A stretch of 64,000 bases of DNA from Evernia prunastri (lineage: Eukaryota; Ascomycota; Lecanoromycetes; Lecanorales; Parmeliaceae), in contig NKYR01000017.1 of NCBI GenBank assembly GCA_003184365.1, positions 1-64,000 on the forward strand, in the 5' to 3' direction. The notes under the pieces are model-generated. The model worked only from the letters and a program-made list of their open reading frames with translations, did not search any database and was not told where the DNA came from. Below, piece by piece: positions 12,336 to 23,300 of this stretch (within the stretch, counting starts at the first letter, position 1; each line of letters begins with the position of its first letter). The translations under genes and the position numbers were made by a program.

Positions 12336-12845
12336 TCTGATCGAACTGGACGGGATGAACACTAAGCTCGACGACAGCAATCAAAGAACAAGACACCGCG
12401 AGGTCTGTGGGAGGTCTCGCATCAGGTGTATGTGCCCCGCATTCTCTTTATCATTTTCGTGTTCTTTATTAGTCCATCCTTCGAGGACGCAGTACACGTA
12501 GCGCCCGTTCGACAGCCAATGAACCTCCTTGCGCATCCTGCGCCGGGCAAAATTTCCACGCCAGTCATGTAGAACCATGTAATCAAGACAAATGTGGAAG
12601 GTGCCAAGTACTTCCCGCAATCTTGCATGCGGCACAAGTAGATCGCGCTATACTGTTTGATATCTAGCAGACTGTCTCTGAGAAGAAATTAACAACAGCG
12701 ACTGGCTTTCACTCTTTCTTTCTAGAGGATGCTCGATGACTGTATCGTTGCGGGTTTCTGCAAGGTTCTTATTCTGTCTTGCAATTTAGAGAGCGCCATG
12801 CTTGGTGCTCATGCCTAAGATCCAAAATCATGGGGTACGCACAAC
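12336..12845. other. Upstream region of the permease gene
   Basis: About 500 bp between the permease start and the repeat element at 12846. Short minus-strand frames overlap here but show no recognisable domain. Presumed promoter and leader of the permease. Confidence 0.4.
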
Positions 12846-13192
12846 GGGCAAATTACCGAAACACACCCCAAATTACATTCTCATACCCCTCCACCAAGGC
12901 AAAGGGTATGAATCGGTAAGACATGATACTGCTGGGGTATGATTTGGTAAACCGTTCTTTCCCCCTTTGTTTTCTCCCCCCCTCCCCCAAAAGTATCCTG
13001 AAGCCCCCCCAAAGAACCACCTTCGAAGAGTACTTTTAGAATAGTACCCCTAGAAAGTACGTCTTTTACATTTTTCTACCCCAGCAGCTTCTCGTCTAAC
13101 CGACTCATATCCCTAAAAGATGTGAAAATGTAATTTGGGGTATGAATTAGTAAGGATTCAACTTTTTGGGGTATGAATGAGTAATTTGCCCC
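12846..13192. mobile_element. Short inverted-repeat element with iterated GGGGTATGAAT motifs
   Basis: The left edge reads GGGCAAATTAC and the right edge GTAATTTGCCC, a perfect 11-bp terminal inverted repeat about 345 bp apart. The blocks CCCCAAATTACATT near 12870 and AATGTAATTTGGGG at 13127-13140 form a second inverted pair. Inside, the motif GGGGTATGAATnnGTAA occurs on the plus strand at 12904-12919 (one G short), 12934-12950, 13137-13153 and 13168-13184, in two pairs with 30-31 bp spacing. A further CATACCCC lies near 12889 in the opposite sense. The centre is C-rich and has no coding potential. This looks like a MITE-type non-autonomous element; no target-site duplication could be confirmed. 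Confidence 0.5.
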
Positions 13193-13450
13193 ACCTATAT
13201 CTCCAACATACTTGATTGGCCGCTCTAGCAACAGGATATGGAGGCCTGAATGGATAGCTATCTCAGCGCCTAGGGACTCATGGTATCGAGTAGCGATCGT
13301 AGCAACCGAAGGGACAGACGTTGAAATGAAAGCATACAAGGTCGAGCTGAGCGAAGATATAGTATGAAAATAGAAAGGACGCGAACGAATCGAAGGGAGA
13401 CTCGTGAGCGATTGCTAACCACTAACCTCTAATCCCACGAAGACGAGTGA

Positions 13451-14074
13451 CTAGAGTCTCCAATGCTCCTTGAATCGAAGAGGATGCTGTCTATTAACGC
13501 CCTTCTGCGTGTGAACATCGCATCTATAATTGGCCTGAAGACTTGCAATGTCGTCGTTCACTGCTCGCTGGAAAGGCGTCTCTCCGGCCTTACTGACCGC
13601 ATTGACGTTGGCACCGCTCTCAACAAGCAGCAAAATCATCGGAACGCAACTCCACTCCACAACGTGACGCAGCGCTGTAAAATAATATCCTGGGATGAAC
13701 ATGTTGCCAGAAATATACGCTTTATTCAAGACTTCTGCTATTTTAGAGAAGAACGCGCTGAGTGGTGGTCTTTGGTAGACCTCATCCCTGCAACGACACA
13801 TTCATCCACGCGATAATAGACTCCGTGGCGGATATCAATTCGGCAAAGGGGTCACCCAAAGGGCTATGCTGCCTCTGGGCGTTGGAAGTTATGGCAGTGC
13901 ACTGGCCAACGTCGCCCTAGCTGTGAAGGAAATCCGCATTGAACCTTTCGGCGAAGGCCTCCAACCTGACACTCGGCTGGAAGCCGTCTGTTTCGGCCCC
14001 TCATTTTGAAGCTGCTCGACAGCAAGTCCCCAATAAGTCACCTTCTTTACCGGTTTGGATGGATCATGAGTCAA
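13451..14074 (-). pseudogene. Broken ankyrin-repeat gene
   Basis: Minus-strand sequence carries a clear ankyrin repeat: TALRHVVEWSCVPMILLL and then ESGANVNAVSKAGETPFQRA, with the expected helix-turn-helix spacing. Upstream, coherent protein-like sequence (RLEAFAERFNADFLHS, then GDVGQCTAITSNAQ and DPFAELISATESIIAWM) continues in another frame, interrupted by an in-frame TAG at 13917-13919. A further piece near 14050 (VTYWGLAVEQLQNEG) sits in a third frame. No intron set restores one frame without using the stop. I read it as a decayed gene or fragment. The ends are approximate, and the start of the original gene is not identifiable. Confidence 0.6.
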
Positions 14075-14621
14075 GAATCTTTCCTGATAGTCAATGTCGA
14101 TGGGTCACTCGACATCAATTCAGGGGTAGGATTGGCACTTTGAGAATCATGACGAGTAATACTACTTATGTCTTCGCTTCTGCGGTTTCAAAGTATCGGT
14201 GTAAGTTGAGCCTGTGGGTGAGCGATTACACTCGTCGGTCTTGCGCTGTAGACATCTACACAATGTGTATGGAGGGTATGTGATCCGACATCCGTATTCT
14301 GACCTTTACTCCCGTCACTCTTGGCTTCCTTTCAATTTTGCCCTGGTGCCTCCGGACCAGTTCTTGAGCGATCCATCAGATCAGGTTACACCCTGGCATG
14401 TACGCTCTGTGTCATTTGAAGTGGTGAAAAGAACAGAACACATAACTTATGCTTATTAGGTTCGGTCTCTCGGAGGAGGTGGGAGGCAAGGGGCGGACTC
14501 ATCCCGCCTATGCCAAGAAATGCCAAGACTCAAGGTAGCTGAGGAAACTTAAGCGCGTCCATTGCTACCACCTTGACTGTTCGTAAACACTGATGTGTAA
14601 AGGACCTTCGCCGCTGCAAAG
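14075..14621. other. Intergenic, promoter of the kinetochore gene
   Basis: About 550 bp of mixed composition with no recognised gene or repeat. The proximal 150 bp is the presumed promoter and leader of the plus-strand gene starting at 14622. Confidence 0.4.
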
Positions 14622-17069
14622 ATGGGTTCAAGTAAGTGCTTCACTTAGAATCAAAATTGTTTACTGACTTGCTCCAGAAGATCGCGGCGAGCGTCAACTG
14701 ATGCGCCAACGAGGTGCAGGGTCAGTTCCACACGCCCTCTCTACACATCTTTACACTGACATACTACAAGGACTCGCCAAGTCAAGAACATTGGCTTCGA
14801 TCTCGTGCTACCGGGTCAAGACAATGCGGCATCTGAACCCCTACAACCTGTCAAATCAGGAAGGTCTCGAAAGACTCCACAACCGGAACTCCCTCCGCAG
14901 CGATCCTCAAGACGGACACCAAAGCCAGACAAAACACAAATCCACCAGTCATCTCGGAAGATGCCAACCTCTGGTGTCACGAAAAAGCGCGGCAGGCCAG
15001 CGAAAAAGGCGACTTCCAATGAAAGCGAGGAACCACCTACGTCCTCCATTATCCAGTTTGATGAAGGAATTAATACGAAGAAGAGGAAGACCAGCAAGGC
15101 CCAAAATAGACACGGGATTACTGTAGCATCGAACGCACCAGCACCACAAAGCGACGGACCAGGGACAACAGAGGCTGCGCCAAGTACTGGGATCAAGAAG
15201 CGAAAGAAAATGAAGTCCATTGGACAGCAATCGAAAAGCCGAGCGAAATCCACGAAGGAACGAAGTCCAATTAAATCAGCTCGCCAGCCTCGGAGAAGAA
15301 TAATCAAGCCTGATCTCGCAGAAGCGACGGAGGCTACTGACCTTGCTCAGTCTTTGGCGAGGGTTATACCGAAAGAACCCCTTGTTACTGCCGAACCGTT
15401 GGATGAAGCCGAGCGCGCCCACTCCCCTGAAGTCGCTAAAGTACTGGGTTCAGGAATCGACAACGTCGAGCCAAGCGCAGAGAAGCTTCAACATGACATC
15501 GCACAAAAGCCTAAGAAGAGAAAACGGGCCCTTGGAGAAGAGCTGCCAAAGAAGCGCGTCAAACCAAACTCCACCCAGAGCAAGCGAGCGCCAAAGGCTT
15601 CAAAGCCCCCAAAAGAGGTCCCTGCAGAAGAAGCACTCGACCTGGCTCAGGGTACCGAGCAACATGCTGAGGTTGAAGCAGATTCTCTAGATGACATGAA
15701 TGAGAAGCAAGAGGTTGCTTCAGACCCTGCAAAATCTCGAAAAGAGAAGCCCAGGAAGAGAAAGCGCGTGACGATTGGTCAACAACCAAAGAAACGTGCC
15801 AAAACTGGCACCACACGGACTTACCGGAAGCTAAAGGCACAGGAAGAGACCAACACTGCAGAGGATGTGCTTGAGGAAGATCAGAATGTAGGGAAGCTTA
15901 CTGAGGTCGCAGTTAGCTCAACAGGCCACGTAGCCGAGGAGCAAGATGCTACTGCAGGGAGCGCGAAATCGCAGATGCAGACGCCCAAGAGGAAGAAGCG
16001 GAAGTCAATTGGCCAGCAGAAACCTAAGAAAAAGTCCGTGGACTCCGCCACACCGAAGAGAACAGCCAGGAAGACAGCGGCAAGCAGTCTGACAGCTACA
16101 AGCAACGAGTCAAATGAAAAAGCAACCGGGAAACGTGGACGGCCTAGAGCTAAACAACCACTGGAAAAGACCATCGAAGGGTCACACGCCCAGGACGTGG
16201 GTCGTGTACCCGAAGAAGAGGAGGATACGCAACCCTCAGAATCTCGACTCAAGAGCAAGCCCAAAGCTAGTCGTGGGAGACCTAAAGTGACACCAATTTC
16301 CAAAGACGCCGTGGATGGAACAGACGAAGAAGTTTGGAATCATGAACATGAACAACAAGAAGAGGCGCACGCCCCAACCTTGCCCGAGAAGAAGAAGCGA
16401 GGACGGCCACGTAAAGCCGACCCACAAAGCTCTGGACAGACGAACGCCCCAGAACCTCGCAAACAAAAAACGAAGCCTGCACCTAAAGCTTGCGCCCCTC
16501 CCAAAAACATTATTCCGATAACCATCTATGTCCCTCCCTCACCCACCTCCTCCGACGGCGAAGACGACCCCTTATCTGCCTCCCAACCTCACACCACATC
16601 CAACTCCAACTCCATAAACCCAGTAGACGTCCTCGCCCAACTCTGCTCCGAACTCCTCTCCAAATCCAGCTTGGACCTTGCCGAACAGGCCCGCTCCGCC
16701 CCCACGTCCACCAGCCGATCCGAATTGAAAAAGACAAAGCAAACGACAGACCTCTACGCCAAAGAACTCGCTTGCCGTCTGCTGCAGCTGACCATGACGC
16801 TGAATGCCAACACGTCTTTACAGTCTCGCGTCAAAGCAGCATTGAAAGAAGAGAGAAAGTTGAAGAAAGAGTTGAAGCAGGTGGAGAAGGAGAGGGAAGA
16901 CCTTAGAGTTAGGAGAGAGGAGGTGATGAAGGAGAAGAAGAAGAGGGATCTGGAGGACTTGTTGAGCGGGATTGCGGGGGCGGTGAAGAGGGGCTGGGAC
17001 ATGCAGAAGGAGGATGGGGAAGGAGATGCAGTGGCGGGAATGGCTGAGGATGCAGACTTGGGCGTCTAA
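14622..17069 (+). CDS. Ame1/CENP-U-like inner kinetochore protein with AT-hooks
   Basis: Exons 14622-14631, 14681-14720 and 14771-17069 join in phase to about 782 residues. The tiny first exons matter: splicing yields an N-terminus reading MRQRGAGTRQ then VKNIGFDLVLPG, the arginine-rich, hydrophobic-ending type of motif that in Ame1/CENP-U proteins contacts the Mis12/MIND complex. The long middle is basic and disordered, with AT-hook cores KRGRPAK, KRGRPRA, SRGRPK and KRGRPRK, and four spaced blocks of the type KKRKR...IGQQ..KKR. The C-terminus starts with NPVDVLAQLCSELL, then ELACRLLQLTMTLNANTSL and a coiled coil of about 80 residues, as expected for the conserved Ame1/CENP-U region that pairs with Okp1/CENP-Q. 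It would act in the nucleus at centromeric chromatin. The alternative is a generic AT-hook protein; the combination of both ends favours CENP-U. Confidence 0.7.
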
Positions 17070-17340
17070 ATGGTCATGATGATGAGTCAACTTAGCAGAG
17101 GAGATATTTAGTAGAGGAGATATTTGTGGTCGTCGTGCGGACTTCTGCATCTCCGCTATATTCGGGGGCGATGATGGTGGAGCATAATAGACAGCTTCTT
17201 GACATCGTCACACATTACGCTAAAAGAGGAAAACGCCTCTGAGGTTGTCATGTAATTCATGCACTTTTCGTCTAATGGGTTGACCCCTTCAACCGTCACG
17301 AATGCAACGCCAAAGGCTAATGATACAAATAAATATCCCA

Positions 17341-20300
17341 TCAGAGTCCAACGACCTGCACTTCCCTGTCATCTCCCGGATCTTCCACCCTCAACGCCCT
17401 CGTGTCTACCTGCTGCGCTTTGAACTGATGCCAGCAGCTCGGCGCCTGCAACACATATCTCCCCATCGCCTCCCTGAACCTACTCTTATACTCCTTCGGA
17501 CTCGTCACGGTCGGACGATTCTTGCCACGATCCTTGATCCAACTCTCCAGTTTCTTATCCCAGGTATAAGTGCGGATGCAATCAATGATGCCGACGACGA
17601 GTTCCTTGCGGTTCTCGTCGATGGCGATCATGAGAGAGTAGTCCATGACGTTCTGACGAGCGAGAAAGAGGGTGTCGTTCCAGACGCTTGCTCGGAGGAG
17701 CTTTTTGGAGTGCTCGCGACAGAAGAGGGGGGATTCGTAGATGAACTCGACCATGTTCTCGTCCAGGAGAACTTCATTTTGCTCGCCTGTGGATTGTATG
17801 CGGCGGTTGCGCATCGAGCCTTTGAGATCGAAGATGCGCGTGGGTGAGCGGTCGTAGAAGAGGTTCTCCATGACGAGGAGGAACCAGTTGAACTCGATGC
17901 CTGTGACGGGATTTTTGATGATGATCTGATAGAACCCCAACATCTTTGCAATGACCGAGGGAAGCTCGTGGAAAAGGGATTCGGACATGATGCGGAAGTA
18001 GGCAGGGGCGAAGCGGAGGAAGGCTTGGGTCTCGATTGGCGAGAGCGACTTGAGAACGAAGCGGTCATCCAGAGTCTTGAGGAAGACAGATTTTGTTTTG
18101 CCGCCTTTGCTATCCCATTTCATACAGCGTGAGAGCGACTCCACAATACGCTCAGAGACACCACACTTTCTGCGAAGTGCGTCGAATTGTTCCGCATAGA
18201 ACACTTTGCAAAGCATCTTCGCGGAGCCTTCCGCAAATTGATATTTGAGATGTGTGCCTGTAGGTCTCAAAAGGGAATGCTCGACTTCAAACTGGTCACC
18301 AATGTTCGAGGCCGAATCTTGGGGGTGGCGTCGGCCGTACTGGTCGTTCTGCGGTTCAGTAACTTCTGTTATACTGCGTAGTTTTGCTTGGTAGTCTTCC
18401 GACCCCAGAGCAAAAGCGATCAGGGAGCTGGGTTCGTCCTCACGCACAATAATATCCGAGTCTGCGAATATGTGGTCTGTCGCGTTCAGAGGATACTCCA
18501 AGGGCTGCCAACCACTTGCGGATCTCTCGGCCCAGAAATTTGTCAATAACTTCATCAGTGAAGTCTTCTCATGCTTGGGTAAATCGAGCTTTATATCGAG
18601 CTGAGCTTCTTCAGGTGACAATGCATGGTGCTCATCAGCTGCTCCAGGAGTCTGGATATCATCTAGAATGGATCGCTCTTCATCGCTTCGAGTCTCTTCA
18701 CCTTCAACATCAGATCCGACGCGGCTGTCAAGATTATTGTTATCCTCAATTTCTGTGTTCTCTGCTGTAGTCTCTTCCGCATGGAAGCCCTCGCCCGGAG
18801 TCTGCGAGTCCGTACTTTCCGCCATGTGATCTATAGTGTTCGATGGCCCTTCCTGGTCAATATGAGATGGGTCGGAGGACAGTAGGTCCTCGTCTGATGG
18901 CTCTCGCTCCTCGACAGCTTCATGTACATTACGATATATTTGAACGATAGGCTTCGAAGCAGCCATAGGGTAAGCCCTTGCTTGTCGGCTTTTGGCAGCG
19001 CGTTGTCGCTTTTCTCTGATGCGCTCTTTCTCAAATTCGCGGCTGAGTTGCTCAAAATGTTTTGCGAGATTGAATACCTTGGAATCTTTCCTCCTGTTGG
19101 CGATTGATCGTGGAATCATAGAATGCGCATTCACACCACTGGGCTTCAAGGCGCTGAGGCCGAATCGATCCGAGAGCTTTTTGTCAACAGGTTTGCCCAT
19201 GTCTGCAGCTAGTGGCGCATAGACGTCGCTAGGCTTGGTAGACTGGCTATTGGTGCCTGAAGACGGGGATATGACCGACGAAGACTGGCTGCTGTTTGAC
19301 CGCTCATGACGGAAATGCGCAGGCTGCGACTGGGTGCGAGAAAGGGTCGGAGAGACGTTGGATCTTGTGGCACCGTGAGTGGATTCAATAGGACGTGGAA
19401 TACCAGAAATCTGACTATGGTCTAACAATTTTGTTTGTTCAGGAGACCCCATATTATTTGTCTTGACAATTTCCCTAGAGCTGGACTCACTTGTGTTTGC
19501 GCTCGGATGCGGTTCAGCTGTCAGTCGAAGAGCCTTGCTTTCTGTCTCTAACGATGCCGACTGTTTCGTGTCGACGGCACTTGATTCCCGACCCACCTCA
19601 ACCCTATCTGAGAGGCCTGTGGACGTCGCCAAGTCCAGATGCCGTACTTCGTCTCTGTCCAAACTCAGCTGAACAGAAGGTGGAACCGAGTCGGCTTCGA
19701 AATCCGGTACAGCAGTGGCTGGGGCGCTCTGATGCTGGTCAGGCTGACTATCTATAGATACGTGTTTCTCGACGACAGCAGCGAGCATATCGTGAGCCTT
19801 CTCCGGAGACATTCTCCGGGTTTGTGGAGGTAATGCTGGCGTTTCATCCATAGCCGTTCTCTCATTCAATACGTCTTCGGACACAGGGACGGTTACGCTG
19901 TCATCCGTAGAAGCCAACGATGTGACCGACTCATCACGGTCCAAGAATATCTTCTTGAGCTGGAGAGTCGCCAGTCGTCGGATATCTTTCTCCGAAGGGA
20001 AGAAATTACGATCGAAATCTGCAAAAGCATTGTCCCATTCGGCAACCTTTTCTTGCGTGGCACGGATTGCTCGGTTCAGTGGGATGATCTCGTAATGCTT
20101 CGAGTTCATATACTTTTCCCTGAGCTTTTGAACAAGGGCGTGATGCTCATCGGATGCGCGTTTTGCAAGTTTCTCGACTTCTTGCTTGCAGCTTTCGGAC
20201 TTCTCAGGGACAACGCTTTCAATATTGATGCTCTTGATTCGGGCTTTGACTGATAACATGAATTTGCCAAGGCGTTCTTCAATCTTAGTAAAAAGCTCAT

Positions 20301-23300
20301 TCTTGAATCGTAGGTCGTTGTCAACTTTCCAGGTTATTCTGGCTCGCGGTACAATGATTTCAAGTAGAGTGATCGGGTCGTAGTGTACTCGAAGTGCCAC
20401 GTCCTTAAAACCGAAGTACCTAAGATGGTTTCGATGAAGATCGTGAGGACAGACATCAGCTCGAGCGTGTAATTCGCTGCTCCAAAATGAAAGTTCCAAA
20501 TATTTCCCAAAGGAATACTTCCAAGTGCTATCCGACATTGACATCACCTGCGTCTCCTTACCACATATTCGGCAGACGCTCCACATCAAGATAGTATCTT
20601 GCAATCCTCGAAGCTTGCAGGGATATCGTTCGACAAAGACACTGAGCTGCGCTTCTCCATGGACATATTGTCGATGATGCTCAAACATTTTTCTTTCGCA
20701 GCCATTTGTGGTACATACTGTATTGGCTCCAAGACACAAATCTTCGACATACTGGCCAAGAGTACAGTCTGCTTCGAAATCGGCATCTGTTTCATGTTCA
20801 TTGTAAAAGCCCAAAGCGAGCAGATCCGGGCCAGAGCAAGGTACAGTCGTGGCTGTACAGACAACGCTGTACAAAACGGCGATGTTCTGGTGTGCGTAAG
20901 GATCGAATAAATTGATATTGCCAGCGATGTAAGCCTCCCACTGCTTGCTTTGAGTCTGGTAGTTGTGAAGAGCCTTATCGTACTCGGCATCATGTACAGC
21001 ATGCAGTACTTCGCGCACTTTCTTGGATGCTGTGCGCACTCTTTCATGTACCATCTCCGGTTTGATGAGATCAAACTTTTCGGGCTTTGCCTTTTCGTCG
21101 ACATTGCGATCTTCCAAGATGTCTTGGTCTCTCAAACGCTTTAGATATGCAAGTCGACGCTCCTGCTCTCTGGCGCGCATCAAGAGGTACGGCTGCATGA
21201 ATTTGACGAACGGAGAAGCTGAAAGTAGCTTGGTTTGATGTTCTTCTACCATGTCGCCATAGAAAGTGGGCATAGGAATGTCCTCCGGAACAGAGTCGTC
21301 ATCAGGGAGGTTAATCCTCGTCTTCTCCACTTGCTGTCCCTCTAGACCTTGAGCGATGAAACCCTCAGCGCTGGAGGTGTATCCAGTCTTATCGCTGTTG
21401 GTTCCCTCCCGTTTATGTGAGGAGGTCCCGATACGGCTGTTCTCTCCATCGAGCTTGTCGGACAGGAGATTTCGAAATGCTTTAGGCAATTTCTCTTTGC
21501 TGGGAGGCATCGATCCGATTTCCGTATTTGCTGGGATGGATGCAAATTCGTCTCTCATGAGACATGTCTCCAACTTTAAGTTGTAAACGACGTATATCAT
21601 GAATTCGGTGATTCGCTTCATTTTAGCTAATGTTGCATCATTGTCCCCTCGTAACACTATTGTGCAGCCGAGCTCCTTAGCACAACCGGAGAGAAACATG
21701 TAGGTTTTTTTCCGGCCTTCATTGACATATGTTTTGAGATAAAAACTCGCACATTTCCCCGCCTGCGCAGGCTTGATCGCGAGCTTGTCGATCGAGGATA
21801 TGATCCTGGTTTGGCAACATCGGGATACAGCTTCCAGCACAGACGCTTTTACATTGTACGCTGTGGCTATATTTGCCTGCTCTAAAAACTCGAGCGCGAG
21901 GCCCGAGACGTTGCGTTCTACCAGCAGAAGCTGCGGTCGTAAAGCAGCTATGCGATTTACAAGGTTTTGCAAAAACTCTCGTTCTTGTCTAATGACCGGT
22001 TCAAGACTCATGAAATGCTGTTGGTGACGGGCGTACTCAAGTGCAAATGTCAAAATCAAGATGTTAGGATGAGACATGCTTCTGGGCATACATTTCAGGG
22101 CGAGATTTTTGGTGAACACCAGTCCTGACACATAAGCAGTGTCACCAGGTCGTCCTCCAGGAATCTTCTTCAGCTTCACGTAGTGTCGAATGTCAATGTC
22201 GTCGCCATTTTGCACATCCGGGTTGACGTCGTCCGTGGCTCTCAGTAGGATAGGAATAAGTGCTTTCTCCCAACTTGCGACATTTGGCACCCGAGAATCT
22301 TGTAGGAGTTGGTGCAGCAGTTTTCGAACATGGCGAAGACTTGCGGTGTTCAATTCGATGGCAGGTGCGGCAGCGCCTCTCATCGAGGAGCTCCGTATCA
22401 TCCGAGATGCTACTGCAGAGTTTGCGGACGTCGCTATCTGTGCGAGATTAGAGTTGCTGGAGCTTTCGTGCATACTCAAGCCAAAGTTTTGTACTGCTGC
22501 ACTACCTCGATGGCCTCTTGGCGAAGGCCGCAGATGGGGGTTACCTGCGACGCTCAGATTTCGTCTTTTAGACCGAGAAATGTTGGCTGTTTTGGAGCTG
22601 GTGATGCTATGGGTGTCTGCATCCTTAGTAGCAAATGTCACACCACTGGCGATCTTATCTCCAGCCCTGGACCGTGCCTTTTTGGAGGAAGCAAGCAGCC
22701 CAGAAAATCCATGTCTCTCGTTGTCATGACTTCGAGACAGTCCATCACCATTCAAGGCAGCCATGATACCCATCTGCTCATCTCCACTCGATCCCTCGTC
22801 AGATAGATATGGAGCTAGATCGGGATCGATAATGTTGTCATCGTGAAAAGCAGGCAATCGACCAGAATTCGTTTTGTCGCTCGCAGGACTCTGGTGGAAT
22901 GGAGCGTTATCCTCACTGAGCGGCTTGAAACTGCGTTGGAACTGATGCCGCGAATTGAAGCGTCGATGGCCAGACGAAAACGACTTGTTAGCAAAGGAGG
23001 TTTTGAGAGACCTGGAAGAGGAAGGCCGCACAAGTGTCCGCTCGGCCTCAATTTCTAGGACAAGAGGTTGATTCCCAGCATCCCCGCCTGTTTTGCGAGT
23101 CGCCGGGATTGACATTGTAGGAACGGTAAGATCTGGATGATTTGGACTTCGATGAGGAATCTTCGTATTGGTCGGGCTTGAACTGGGTATGGGACTGGCA
23201 AGGACATCACTCGCTCCTGTGGAGCCGTGTCTTGGTCTCAGACCACGAATTGAAAGACTGCCGTCGTCCGATATCTCGGAGGAGTCGTCATCGCCTTTGA

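Noticed and set aside
12381..12635. Small minus-strand gene upstream of the permease
   Set aside because: Two overlapping frames in the promoter region, neither with a domain; more likely leader sequence.
14816..15307. Minus-strand ORFs opposite the kinetochore gene (14816-16525)
   Set aside because: Antisense of Lys/Arg-rich coding sequence gives Leu/Phe-rich shadow frames; no start context or domain.
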